A DNA stretch of 64,000 bases. Origin: Eisenibacter elegans DSM 3317 (lineage in GTDB: Bacteria; Bacteroidota; Bacteroidia; Cytophagales; Microscillaceae). This document shows, piece after piece, positions 17,837 to 27,700 of the stretch. The position numbers and the translations under genes were made by a program. The notes beneath the pieces are model-generated. The model was given only the letters and a program-made list of their open reading frames with translations. It had not been told where the DNA came from and searched no databases. Position 1 is the first letter of the stretch, and each line of letters begins with the position of its first letter. The stretch is from contig NZ_KE387154.1 in assembly GCF_000430505.1 (NCBI RefSeq), positions 424,949 to 488,948 on the forward strand, read 5' to 3'.

Positions 17837-19357
17837 ATGAAACTACTCAATACGCTCATCAAAAAGGTGCTCAAGCAGCGCCTCACCCAAATAGAGCATT
17901 TTATGCGCCACCCTCACGAAGTACAGGAGCGCACCCGCCGACAACTCGTAGCCCTTGCCGCCAATACAGAATGGGGAAAACGCCACCGTTACGAGAAAAT
18001 CCGACACTATGAGCAGTTTCAAGCACAAGTCCCCGTGATGTCTTATGAGGAAACTCAACCCTACATCCGGCGGATGATGATGGGCGAAAAAAATATCTTA
18101 TGGCCTTCACAGGTGCGCTGGTTTGCCAAATCATCGGGTACTACCGATGCCCGCAGCAAGTTCATCCCTGTATCGCGGGAATCCATGGAAACCTCCCACT
18201 TCCGTGGTGGGCGTGATGTATTGGCTTTATATATCCACAATAACCCCAAAACCAAATTCTTCTGGGGTAAAGGGCTCTCTATTGGTGGCACTTTCCAAGT
18301 AAACCCCGAAAACCCCAAAACCTACTACGGCGATGTGTCGGGGGTGATTATGCAAAACCTACCCCAGTGGGCGCAGCTTATCCGTACCCCGCCTGTACGC
18401 GTGGCAACGCTTGAAAAATGGGAAGAAAAAATAGAAGCGATGGTGCGTGTTACGATGCAGCAAAATGTAACGAGCATCCTTGGTGTACCTACTTGGACTA
18501 TCGTGCTCTTGGAGCGTATGCTCGAAATCACCGGCAAGAAAAATATCCGCGAAGTATGGCCTGGCTTGGAGGTCTTTATTCACGGCGCGGTGGCTTTCCA
18601 TCCCTACCGCCAGTATTTCGACTCGCTCATTCAAGACAGCGATATGCGCTATATGGAAACCTACAATGCTTCCGAAGGTTTTTTTGGCTTACAAGACGAC
18701 CTCAGCCGCGACGATATGTTGCTGATGCTGGACTATGGGACTTTTTATGAATTTGTACCCATACAAGAGTTGGATAGCCCTTATCCAAGCTCGCTTACAC
18801 TCAGCGAAGTAGAGTTAGGTGTCAATTATGCCATGTTGATCTCGACCAATGCAGGGCTGTGGCGTTACAAAATCGGGGATACGGTCAAATTTACTTCCAA
18901 AAACCCTTACCGGATCAAAATCACCGGACGTACCAAGCACTTTATCAATGCTTTTGGCGAAGAACTGATTATCGAAAATGCAGAGGTGGGTATTGCCAAG
19001 GCTTGTGAGCATACCGGGGCGATTATCAGCAATTTCACTGCTGCGCCCATCTATATGAGCGACCGCAGCAAGGGCGGACACGAATGGGTCATAGAGTTTG
19101 AGCGCGAGCCGGAAGACCTCGAAATATTTACCCATATCCTTGACAAAACCCTGCGTGAAGTCAACTCTGATTATGATGCCAAACGCTACCAAGATATGGC
19201 CTTGTTGATGCCTACTGTACACAGTGTGCCCTCAGGAACATTCTACGAATGGTTGCGCCGTCGAGGCAAACTGGGTGGGCAACATAAAGTACCGCGCCTG
19301 TCGAACAACCGTGAGTATATAGACGAAATCTTGAGCCAGCTCAATTGGCAGGATTAG
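17837..19357 (+). CDS. GH3-family acyl-adenylate/amidotransferase-like enzyme
   Basis: A 506-residue member of the GH3 auxin-responsive-promoter family, part of the firefly-luciferase/ANL superfamily. The ATP motif is FAKSSGTTDARSKFIPVS (about residues 96-113), with ETYNASEGFFG as the second adenylate motif and ITGRTKHFINAFGEELI as the C-terminal-domain hinge. Plant GH3 proteins conjugate amino acids to hormones; the substrates of the bacterial relatives common in Bacteroidota are unknown to me. An in-frame GTG lies two codons upstream (17831); the ATG at 17837 is preferred. It follows lptB by 29 bases, which hints at envelope or lipid chemistry but does not prove it. Confidence 0.88.
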   Translation: MKLLNTLIKKVLKQRLTQIEHFMRHPHEVQERTRRQLVALAANTEWGKRHRYEKIRHYEQFQAQVPVMSYEETQPYIRRMMMGEKNILWPSQVRWFAKSSGTTDARSKFIPVSRESMETSHFRGGRDVLALYIHNNPKTKFFWGKGLSIGGTFQVNPENPKTYYGDVSGVIMQNLPQWAQLIRTPPVRVATLEKWEEKIEAMVRVTMQQNVTSILGVPTWTIVLLERMLEITGKKNIREVWPGLEVFIHGAVAFHPYRQYFDSLIQDSDMRYMETYNASEGFFGLQDDLSRDDMLLMLDYGTFYEFVPIQELDSPYPSSLTLSEVELGVNYAMLISTNAGLWRYKIGDTVKFTSKNPYRIKITGRTKHFINAFGEELIIENAEVGIAKACEHTGAIISNFTAAPIYMSDRSKGGHEWVIEFEREPEDLEIFTHILDKTLREVNSDYDAKRYQDMALLMPTVHSVPSGTFYEWLRRRGKLGGQHKVPRLSNNREYIDEILSQLNWQD

Positions 19358-19359
19358 CT

Positions 19360-21273
19360 CTAGGTAGCCAACATCAGTTGTTGGGAAGGGCTGAGCTGCA
19401 AAAGCCCTTCGTCAAGCATTTGCCGCACAACGGCCATCACCCGCTCCTGACGAGCGGCATCGATGCGCTGCGCCAATACTTGTGCCGATAGTGGTTCGGC
19501 GCTCAACAAAGCTTTAATTTGTGGGGAATAGAGGCCGTAATCTTCACTGGCAGAGGCTGCCTTGCGCTTGGCCAGACAAATGTCACAAATCTCGCAGGGC
19601 TGGTACGAAACCTCCCCAAAATACTCCAACAAGAGTTGTGTACGGCAGCGCTGGCGGTGCTGCATATAGTGCTGTACTGCTGCTATTTTTTCTTGTGCTA
19701 CGGCCTTGCGCTCGGCCAAACGCTGGTGGTTGAGCGGCAGCCGGTCGGCGGCATAGCGGATGGTCAAAAACTGTAACTGTGGGCTGTCTTTTTGTTGCTC
19801 ATAGCTCAAAATACCTTGTTGGTGGAGATATTGCAGTTGTTGTACGACAATCGCCGTTTTGGTACGCAACTGTGTGGCCAGTTGGGCTTCCGAAATGCGG
19901 CAAAACTGTTGGTAAAGTACTCCCCCATAAGTGCGGAGTAAGCCCGAAAGCAGCGGCTCGAAGGTAGGTTGCTTGAGCTGATACTCATACGTATCTTGAT
20001 GGGGCAAGAGCAGCATCACCTGCGAGGGACTGAAAAAAGCATCGTTGAGCTGGATAAAGCCTTCGTCTTGGAGCACCTTGAGGCTGTAATAAACCATCGA
20101 GGCATTGAGCTGCGCCTGTTTGGCAAAATCAGCCACATCAAAGCTGAAACTCTGCGTACTTTCAGCCCCTACAGCCAGTTGGTAGTGGTTGGCCAAGGCC
20201 TGATATACCGCTCGCAACTGTTCGGCAGGCGGATAGCTCTGTGCCAGCTGACGGTCAAGCTCTTGTAAATCCTTCTGCTCATAAAGCGCTACAGCATAGG
20301 CTTTTTGCTCATCCCGACCACCACGCCCGGCCTCTTGGTAATAGGCTTCGAGGGAGTCGGGCAGGTCTAGGTGCACTACTACCCGTACATCGGGCTTGTC
20401 GATGCCCATTCCGAAGGCATTGGTAGCCACCATTACGCGGGTCTGGTTACGAATCCAGCGGTCCTGTTTGTGGGCGCGTTGGGTATGGTTAAGCCCCGCG
20501 TGATAAAAATCAGCGCTGATGCCTTGGCGGCTGAGCCACTCGGCAATCTGCTGGGTACGCTTACGGTTGCGCACATATACCACTGCTGTCCCTCGAACAT
20601 TGTTTAGTATTTTGAGCATCCGTGTCTCTTTGTTCTCTTCTTCAAAAGCACTGTAGGACAGATTTGCGCGGGCAAAGCTCTTCTGAAACACGCGGCTATC
20701 AGGCTTGAAACGCAGCTTTTCCTGAATATCCAGTTTGACTTGTTCGGTGGCAGTAGCCGTAACGGCTATCAGACGGGTATCGGCAGGGAGGGTAGCCCTG
20801 AAGTCGGCTATTTGGAGGTAGGGCGGGCGGAAGTCATAGCCCCACTGCGAGATACAGTGTGCCTCATCGATGGCCAATAGCTTGATGGGCATCCGGGGGG
20901 CACGTGCCAGAAACAACTCCGTCCGGAGGCGCTCGGGCGAGAGATACAAAAACTGCAGCTGCCCCTGAGCGGCCTGCTCTAGGGTCAGGTCGATGGCCTT
21001 CGCGCTCATCCCGGAGTAGAGCGCCGCCGCCGCAATGCCCCGCTGTTGGAGCTGCTCTACTTGGTCTTTCATCAGGGCTATCAGCGGCGACACCACCACA
21101 CACAGTCCGCCAAGTGCTAAGGCCGGCACCTGAAAGCAAATAGATTTGCCCCCACCCGTAGGGAGCAAGGCCAAGGTATCGTGCCCCTGCAAGACCGCAC
21201 GGATGATGTCTTCTTGAAGGGGGCGAAATTGGTCATAACCCCAATATTGTTTGAGTAATTGATGAATCATCAT
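19360..21273 (-). CDS. recQ: ATP-dependent DNA helicase RecQ
   Basis: A 637-residue 3'-5' helicase of recombination and fork repair. Walker A is LLPTGGGKSICFQ (about residue 37), the DEAH box is AIDEAHCISQWGYDFRPPY (about 134), and motif VI is QEAGRGGRD. A four-cysteine zinc site (CRTQLLLEYFG, then QPCEICDIC) follows at about 544-568. A short winged-helix-like C-terminus (SPQIKALLSAEPLSAQVLAQ) ends the protein and no HRDC domain is seen. The ATG at 21273 (MMIHQLLKQYWGYDQFRP) is the family start; the frame is open for 65 more codons through a palindromic repeat, which is unlikely to be coding. The stop is 3 bases from the convergent GH3 gene. Confidence 0.96.
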   Translation of the reverse strand: MMIHQLLKQYWGYDQFRPLQEDIIRAVLQGHDTLALLPTGGGKSICFQVPALALGGLCVVVSPLIALMKDQVEQLQQRGIAAAALYSGMSAKAIDLTLEQAAQGQLQFLYLSPERLRTELFLARAPRMPIKLLAIDEAHCISQWGYDFRPPYLQIADFRATLPADTRLIAVTATATEQVKLDIQEKLRFKPDSRVFQKSFARANLSYSAFEEENKETRMLKILNNVRGTAVVYVRNRKRTQQIAEWLSRQGISADFYHAGLNHTQRAHKQDRWIRNQTRVMVATNAFGMGIDKPDVRVVVHLDLPDSLEAYYQEAGRGGRDEQKAYAVALYEQKDLQELDRQLAQSYPPAEQLRAVYQALANHYQLAVGAESTQSFSFDVADFAKQAQLNASMVYYSLKVLQDEGFIQLNDAFFSPSQVMLLLPHQDTYEYQLKQPTFEPLLSGLLRTYGGVLYQQFCRISEAQLATQLRTKTAIVVQQLQYLHQQGILSYEQQKDSPQLQFLTIRYAADRLPLNHQRLAERKAVAQEKIAAVQHYMQHRQRCRTQLLLEYFGEVSYQPCEICDICLAKRKAASASEDYGLYSPQIKALLSAEPLSAQVLAQRIDAARQERVMAVVRQMLDEGLLQLSPSQQLMLAT

Positions 21274-21309
21274 ATTGCGTGGTTTAGGCGGCAAGGTAAA
21301 ACCTTGTTG

Positions 21310-21347
21310 GCCAACCCTGTGAGGCTTCAAAACCTTACAGGGTTGGC
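21310..21347. repeat. 15-bp palindromic intergenic repeat
   Basis: GCCAACCCTGTGAGG (21310-21324) pairs with CCTTACAGGGTTGGC (21333-21347) around an eight-base loop; all positions pair, one as G-T. It sits in the gap between recQ and folD. The core AACCCTGTAAGG resembles a palindromic repeat I recall as scattered in Bacteroidota genomes. It could act as a terminator-like or mRNA-stabilising stem downstream of folD. Confidence 0.7.
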
Positions 21348-21380
21348 ATTTGCCAAGACTCCGATGGGCTTGGCGAAGTA

Positions 21381-22247
21381 TTATTTGGCCGCTAGGAGCG
21401 TGTTGTGTAAGAGCGCGACGCGGGTCATCGGGCCTACGCCTCCGGGCACGGGTGTGATATAGCTGCATTTGGGGGCTACTTCGTCGAAAGCCACATCGCC
21501 TACCAGACGGTATCCGGCCTTGCGACTGGTATCGGCGACACGGGTAATGCCTACGTCAATCACCACAGCCCCTTCTTTGACCATGTCACCGCGTAGAAAC
21601 TCTGGCACGCCCAAGGCGGCGATGATGAGGTCGGCTTGACGGGTGTGGTGGGCAATATCCTTGGTTTTGCTATGGCATACGGTAACGGTACAGTTGCCGG
21701 GCTGGGCGTTGCGGCTGAGGAGGGTTGCCATGGGTGCGCCCACAATTTGGCTGCGGCCAATGATGACGGCGTGCATCCCTTGGGTATCGATTTGGTAGTG
21801 TGCCAAGAGCTGGATGATGCCTAGTGGGGTGGCCGAGATGTAGGTGGGCATCCCCTTGGCCAAACGCCCTACATTGACGGGGTGGAAGCCGTCCACGTCT
21901 TTCTCGGGGTCGATGCTACGGATGACCTTGTCTACGTCGATGTGTTTGGGTAGGGGTAACTGGACGATAAAACCGTCGATGTCGGGGTTTTGGTTGAGCG
22001 CGGCTACTTGCTGGAGCAAATCGGCCTCCGTGGTATCGGCTGGGAGATGGATGAGGGTAGAGCCAAAGCCGACTTCGTGGCAGTCGGATACTTTGCCTTG
22101 GACGTAGGCCTGGCTTGCGCCATCGTCGCCTACGAGGATGGCGGCTAGGTGTGGTGCTTTGCGCCCTTGGCTTTGGCGTTGTTGTACTTCTTGGGCGATG
22201 TTTTGTTTGAGGGCGGCAGCAGTTTGTTTGCCATCGAGTAGGATCAT
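21381..22247 (-). CDS. folD: Methylenetetrahydrofolate dehydrogenase / cyclohydrolase
   Basis: A 288-residue bifunctional enzyme of one-carbon metabolism that interconverts 5,10-methylene- and 10-formyl-tetrahydrofolate. [14 protein letters not shown] carries the substrate-binding lysine region (usually YxxxK). [28 protein letters not shown] (NADP site) and [15 protein letters not shown] are all present. The ATG at 22247 ([14 protein letters not shown]) gives the normal N-terminus; a 50-codon open extension upstream is Pro/Arg-rich and not family-like. A TATCTTTG -7 element at 22395-22402 would give a long leader of about 140 bases. Confidence 0.96.
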   Translation of the reverse strand: MILLDGKQTAAALKQNIAQEVQQRQSQGRKAPHLAAILVGDDGASQAYVQGKVSDCHEVGFGSTLIHLPADTTEADLLQQVAALNQNPDIDGFIVQLPLPKHIDVDKVIRSIDPEKDVDGFHPVNVGRLAKGMPTYISATPLGIIQLLAHYQIDTQGMHAVIIGRSQIVGAPMATLLSRNAQPGNCTVTVCHSKTKDIAHHTRQADLIIAALGVPEFLRGDMVKEGAVVIDVGITRVADTSRKAGYRLVGDVAFDEVAPKCSYITPVPGGVGPMTRVALLHNTLLAAK

Positions 22248-22465
22248 GTCGGGTAGGGGTTGGGGCGGTGGAAAATCGCACAACCCACCACGGGCGCTCA
22301 TACAGGTGGGGCTAGGCCGGCGTACGCGGCTTAGGGATGGTTGCGGGGGAAGCCCCAGAAAATCGCGGCAACTACGTTGTGGCTTGTGCTTATACAAAGA
22401 TACATGAAGGCATCGGATTTGTTGCGTTTTCCGGTTTTTTGGAGGGGCACGCCAAGCAGAAGCAT

Positions 22466-23590
22466 CTAGGACGTTTGCTCTAGGCGGTGAAATATTTCGA
22501 GGTAGCGCTGGGTTTCTTGTTGGTGGGTAAAGTGCTGCTGCACTAGCTGCTGGCAGGCCTTACCCATTGTTTGGAGTTGTTGGAGGGGGCAGTCGGCCAT
22601 TTGTTGGATGGCGGTACGGCAAGACTCCCAGTCGCCGGGGGCAAAGAGTTGGCCATGGATGCCGTGAGTGAGGGTGTCTTGCATACCGGCTACTTCGGCA
22701 GCCAATAGCGGGATACCGAGAGCGGCGGCTTCGAGCAGCACATTGGGCTGGCCATCATAAAAAGAAGGGATGGCGATAAGGTCGCAGGCTGCATAGTAGG
22801 GCAGTAAAGCCAAGCGCTCCATAAAGGCATAGTGGGTGTGGCGAAGCTTGTCTTGGGTTTGGAGAAAGGCCGCCACTTGCGCTTCCAACTCCCCTACGAT
22901 GAGCAGGTGAAATTTGTCGTTGCGGGCGGCTACTTGTAGGCATTTGAGTAAGAACAACACCCCTTTTTTGGACTTGAGGTGCCCAAAGATGCCCATTACC
23001 CTGCGTCCTTCGAGCTGTCGGGCTTGCCGCCATTGGTGGGCAAAGCGCTCATCGGTGGGGGCGAGCTGCCATTCGTCTAGATCTACTCCGTTGGGGGTAT
23101 GGTACACTGCCACTTGCGGGTAGAGAGACTGTATCTTGTGTACCTTGTCTTTAGACACACAAGCGACAGCAGCAGAGCGACTAAGGGCGCGCTCAAGGGT
23201 GGCCATTTTGCGGGGGTGGAATATGCCTGCGTCAAAATCATTGCCACGGATAAGCGTAACCAGCGGGCAACCCAACCAAGCCGCCCATACCGGAGCCGCC
23301 AAGAGAGAGGCGTGCCCGCCGAAGGTAATGACTTGGGTATAGCGCTGGCCTTGGTGTTGGAGAAAGTTCCAAGCTAGGTTGAGTGTGTGAGCTAAGTCTA
23401 CTTCTACGGGAAACGTAATGTTATGCCCTCCTTGTACCATCGTATGCACAACTTGCTCAGTGCGGTCGCTGAAATGCAAGACATCTATCTGCACGCCGCT
23501 CTGACGGAGATGGTATACGATTCGGTCACAAGATTGCGCCATTCCTCCTTTATTGGGGAAGTAGTTGTCGGTAAGCCAAAGCAGGTACAT
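22466..23590 (-). CDS. Glycosyltransferase family 4
   Basis: A 374-residue GT-B glycosyltransferase. The N-terminal domain has [17 protein letters not shown] and [13 protein letters not shown], and the C-terminal nucleotide-sugar domain has [47 protein letters not shown] and EX7E-like spacing. This resembles GT4 enzymes using GDP- or UDP-sugars in glycan or glycolipid synthesis; donor and acceptor are unknown. The ATG at 23590 ([16 protein letters not shown]) is the likely start rather than the open extension to 23722, which runs through repeat sequence. It stands alone upstream of folD. Confidence 0.88.
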   Translation of the reverse strand: MYLLWLTDNYFPNKGGMAQSCDRIVYHLRQSGVQIDVLHFSDRTEQVVHTMVQGGHNITFPVEVDLAHTLNLAWNFLQHQGQRYTQVITFGGHASLLAAPVWAAWLGCPLVTLIRGNDFDAGIFHPRKMATLERALSRSAAVACVSKDKVHKIQSLYPQVAVYHTPNGVDLDEWQLAPTDERFAHQWRQARQLEGRRVMGIFGHLKSKKGVLFLLKCLQVAARNDKFHLLIVGELEAQVAAFLQTQDKLRHTHYAFMERLALLPYYAACDLIAIPSFYDGQPNVLLEAAALGIPLLAAEVAGMQDTLTHGIHGQLFAPGDWESCRTAIQQMADCPLQQLQTMGKACQQLVQQHFTHQQETQRYLEIFHRLEQTS

Positions 23591-23671
23591 ACAGTAGTTT
23601 TTGAGGTTTTGAGGGGTTGGTTTGTTGTGGGTAAGGTGCAAGCAACGCGCCAAAGTTATACCAAGATTCAG

Positions 23672-23756
23672 AGGATTTGATTTTCTTGATACACAAAGGT
23701 TTTCAGAGTCTGTATTTCCCAAACCAGTGTTGAGTGGGTATATACCAAGATACAGG
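23672..23756. repeat. Intergenic repeat, copy A
   Basis: This segment shares about 30 nearly identical bases with 35068-35099 (common core TTTGATTTTCTTGATAC followed by CAA and then TTTTCAG). Weaker similarity continues to a shared GAGTGGGTATA / GATTGAGTATA end. Neither copy is coding. Confidence 0.5.
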
Positions 23757-23841
23757 CCACAGGATATTTTCTAATTTGGCCTTAGTGCAATAGGTTTTTG
23801 CCCCGTAAGTACTTTCGAAAAACCCACAAAGCCTAAAAAAA

Positions 23842-23860
23842 GCCCACCCAATGGGTGAGC
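23842..23860 (-). terminator. Intrinsic terminator
   Basis: GCCCACCC (23842-23849) pairs with GGGTGAGC (23853-23860), flanked by AAAAAAA on the left and TTTTTT on the right. On the minus strand it lies 34 bases after the stop of the 74-residue ORF, supporting that small gene pair as real. Confidence 0.7.
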
Positions 23861-23893
23861 CTTTTTTGCTAATAGCACCTACAAAGGATGGCG

Positions 23894-24118
23894 TTATAGC
23901 TTTTTACAAATCGGCAATTGCTCGGTTGAAGGGCTTTTATGCTCCCAAGGAACACTGGTGGGAGCAGGTTGATGCCAAGGGTAAGGCTTTACTTGAGGGC
24001 TGCGCATACACCCTTGATAATGTTCGAGGCTTTGTTGCAACTGATGAATGTCTTGTTGCAAGCCTTGGGCATACTGTGTCAGTAGCTTTTCGAGATGGGC
24101 TAATTCGTGTGCTTGCAT
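23894..24118 (-). CDS. Small unknown protein, coiled-coil N-terminus
   Basis: A 74-residue protein whose first 35 residues form a Leu/Gln-rich amphipathic helix (HLEKLLTQYAQGLQQDIHQL). A Pro/Lys/Trp-rich tail follows (VKPYPWHQPAPTSVPWEH). No family recognised. It is the second gene of a two-gene minus-strand unit, 45 bases after the 93-residue gene, and is followed by a clean terminator. Support is by context and composition; it may not be translated. Confidence 0.45.
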   Translation of the reverse strand: MQAHELAHLEKLLTQYAQGLQQDIHQLQQSLEHYQGCMRSPQVKPYPWHQPAPTSVPWEHKSPSTEQLPICKKL

Positions 24119-24163
24119 AATAGGCAGTGGTTTGGGGTTGTGAGGGGGAGGGTGAACCTAAAC

Positions 24164-24445
24164 TTAGAGGCTAGGGGTGTAGGAAGTCAGGTGATCAAAG
24201 ATTTTTTTGTCCAATGACTTCAAGCGCTCCAGGGCTTCGGTGTTGCCTTGTTGTCGAACAATCTTCATGTAATGAAGCAAGGCATCAGAGATACATTCCA
24301 AATCTTGAACACTGATGCGCAGCTTTTCAGTAGTGCTGACGCTGGGAGCCGGAGCTGTGGCAATGGGGGCGTTAATAGGAGCTTGGCCTGCTAATGTTTT
24401 GAGCGCAAAGCTCCATAGATTCTGAGGGTAGGGGATTGTTTGCAT
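24164..24445 (-). CDS. Small unknown protein
   Basis: A 93-residue protein with an N-terminal segment IPYPQNLWSFALKTLAG, an Ala/Pro-rich linker, and a helical C-terminal half (LRISVQDLECISDALLHYM, then EALERLKSLDKKIFDHL). I recognise no domain. A TACTTTG element on the minus strand (24479-24485) is a candidate promoter. It is probably co-transcribed with the 74-residue gene downstream. Confidence 0.55.
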   Translation of the reverse strand: MQTIPYPQNLWSFALKTLAGQAPINAPIATAPAPSVSTTEKLRISVQDLECISDALLHYMKIVRQQGNTEALERLKSLDKKIFDHLTSYTPSL

Positions 24446-24788
24446 AACTTGTACGACTTCTTTGTTTTTTGCTTTAGCAAAGTAAGCGTTTTTTGAGCAA
24501 AAAACCCAAGTGTTTGGCTAATATTTTTAACAATTTGGATAAATGACTGATAGTCAAGCGCATATTTTTAGCAATTCACCTCTTATTGCTAATATTGTGA
24601 GCAAATTATTAAAATCTGCCAAGAAATGGATTCCGAAGCCTTGTAGGTTACTTTTGTCGAAAATAACCGATAATACGTAGTATAAACATTTGCGGCTTCG
24701 TTATTTTTGTAAGATTTTTGGTACAATTCCAGCGTTCAGCCACGCCTACAATACCATCACCATCAATTTTGCTTTACTATCAAATGCT
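24446..24788. other. Divergent AT-rich intergenic region
   Basis: 343 bases separate the small unknown gene (minus) from the T9SS Ig-repeat gene (plus). It holds a minus-strand -7-like TACTTTG at 24479-24485 and a plus-strand TACTTTTG at 24649-24656, both without a clear TTG partner. No coding potential is visible apart from an open TTG-initiated extension of the downstream frame (24690), which is not signal-peptide-like. Confidence 0.5.
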
Positions 24789-27700
24789 ATGGCCTATCGT
24801 CGTTATCAACCTTCGCTCTACTATCTGTGGGCGCTTTGTTGTTTGTTTTTGGGAAGTATGCCCTTCGGGCTACAAGCGCAAGTATCGGTACTGGATGGTT
24901 CCGGCGACCCATATCTGAGTATTCCTGATGTCAATTCCTTGTGTTTTGGCACTGCCCAGGTGCTACAAGCCAATTACACCGGCCCAGCTACTGTGGCCGA
25001 ATATCGGTGGTTCAAGGATGGTAATACTACCCCGGTATTTATTGGGATGACCCTGACGCTCAACTTCGGCAACCCTAACGACGGTGGTGAATACCAAGTC
25101 AAACTCTTCGATGCGGGGAACAACGAAATTGAAAGCAGCAGTATCTACTTCTTTGAGCGCCGCGCTCAACCGCTGATTACCAGCAGCAATGGCTCGCCCA
25201 CCATAGGCTGTGCTAACCCCAGTGTTACCCTTACAGCTACTCAAACGGGGTTTTCGGCTCAGTATCAATGGCAAGAAGAGATAGCAGGTACTTGGACAAA
25301 CATCGGTGGCGCTACCAGTCAAAACTATACAACTAGTGCCAATGGGCGCTATCGTGTACGGGTACTTTATCTGTTTGGTAACCCTCCTTCTTGTACTATT
25401 TTTTCGGAAGCTGTAGACGTTACGACGGTTACGATGCCTCCGCCAGCATTTACAGTCAGCGGAATAGATGGCTCCAGCTTTATTTGTAGTGGCGGCACAC
25501 TAAATCTGATTTCTAACATCAGCCCCAATAGCGCCACTAGCTACCAATGGTATGAGAATAGCGCCAGCCCCGGCAATGAAGTCATTGGCGCAACCGACCC
25601 AACCAGCTTTATTGTCAATACACCGGGTACGTATATCTTACAGGCACGCAATGCCTGCGGCACACAACAAAGCTCTATCACAGTCACCACAGGAAATGCG
25701 CCAGCCAGCTCTATCATACAAGCGTTCAGTATTGGCTCTAATACAGCCTGCGCTGGCAGCCCGGCAATCCTTAGAGCCATAGGGCCGGGTGGGGCAAACC
25801 CAGTACGGTATGATTTTTATAAAGATGGGATTTTGGTGCGCGCCGTTATCAACAAAGATACCATCCATGTTTTTGAAGGAGGGTCTTATCGGGTGATAGC
25901 GAAGAATAAGTGCGGAGAGGCAGCAATATCGGGACCAATAGTCGTAACCATCATTACCCCACCCACAGAAGTCTCTATCAGTAGTAATCCTATCTCGCCT
26001 ACCTTGGGCTGTGGCACTAGTAGTGTGTTGCTGACGGCCACACACAACGGTATGCCTGCAGGCTCGTTCCAGACTTTCTGGGTAGAGTTGAGCGATACCG
26101 GTACCCCACTGGGCACAGGACCCACCTATTCAGTCAATACACCGGGGAGCTATTTTGCCCTCATTGGCAATGGAGCAGGCTGTAGCCCCATTCTTGTGTC
26201 AACAGACACTATTTTGATTAACCCTGTCACGATGGCACCCGTCGAAGTACCTGTTATAGGAGCTGCCCCTCCTCTGGTTTGTGGTGGGGAACGTGTGCTG
26301 ACTGTCAGTACTACCGAAAGCGGTTCTTTCAAATGGTACAAAAACGGAGTTTTACTCACTCATGGGATCAGCCGGCGATTTACGGCAACCGAAAGCGGTA
26401 GCTATACTGTTCAAACAGTCAATACCTGTGGCGAAGGCCCCCTTTCGGCAGCTATTGAGATATATGTAGGCCCCGTGAATCCACCTACTTCTTTGTCTAT
26501 TCAGAGCAGCCCAACACCTTTTATAGGCTGTAGCCAGTCGAGCGTGGTGTTGCGTCCTCAAACCGACGGAACGCCGGCCAACTATTTTGTTTATGAGTGG
26601 TTCTTGGACGGCAACCCCATTGGCACAGGAGATAGTTTGGTAGCTGTAGTGCCGGGCGATTATACTGTGCGCATACCCGCCAATGCCTGCAATACAGCCT
26701 TATTGAGCGGAGTTTATACACTCAACCCTATCAGTAGCCCTCCTGCGGGTTTGGTATTGACAGCGCCGGCTCCGGCAAGCTGTGGGGCGGCTATTTTGTT
26801 GAGTGCAACTGCTACAGGCGTTGGCGTGGGCTTTGAGTGGTATCGCAACGATACCCTAGTTTTGCAAGGACTGACAGACAACCTGCTGGCCGACCAATCA
26901 GGGGTATACAAAGTACGGGCTTACAACTTGTGTGGCTTTACGGCCTTCTCTCAAGAAGTATCCGTAGGAGTCAGTAGTAACCCTACCCTTCCTACCACAG
27001 TACGTGTGCAGCCGCTTACACCTCCTAGCCTTGGCTGTAGCCAAAGCAGCGTAACACTATCTGTAGCAACCGATGGCAACCCTCCTGCCTTGTTTACCTA
27101 TACTTGGTATCAAGTAGGCAACCCCACCGCCTTGGGTACAGGGCTGAGGCTAGATGTGAGCAATGTGGGAGCATACTATTGTGTCGTAAGTAGCGCCTTA
27201 TGTGAGCTGAGCGCCTTCAATAGTGATACCCTTCAGGTAGTAGCTGTTACGACTCCTCCCGGCAATGTGGTGAGTATCAGCTCGCCTACCAATCTTGTCT
27301 GTGGCAGCAGCATCACTATCAGTGCGCAAGTCGTTGGCGAAGGCTTGTTGTATGAATGGTTCAGAGATGGTCAGCGTTTTGCCCTAGGGCTAAACCCAAC
27401 GCTCACGACCAATACCAGCGGAACTTACCGCCTACAGGTGAGTAATGCTTGTGGAATATCAGCGTTATCCAATGATTTGCAGCTGATTATCTCGTCCGAA
27501 GTATTGTTTGCCCCCAGTATCAGTATTGAGGGTCCCAGCACTACTTGCGCCGGGGGGACTATTCGCCTACAGGCCAACTCTACCAATAGCGGCACGACTT
27601 TCCGATGGTTTAGAAACGACCAACTGATTCAGGGAGCCAACACCGCTACCCTCGACGTAACCCAGTCGGGTCGTTATGTCGTTGAGGAGTCCAACAGCTC

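Noticed and set aside
21274..21468. 65-codon extension of recQ
   Set aside because: It translates the palindromic repeat and the start of the folD 3' region; the helicase family starts at MMIHQLLKQYWG.
22248..22397. 50-codon extension of folD
   Set aside because: It is Pro/Arg-rich, unlike FolD, and absent from the family; the ATG at 22247 is natural.
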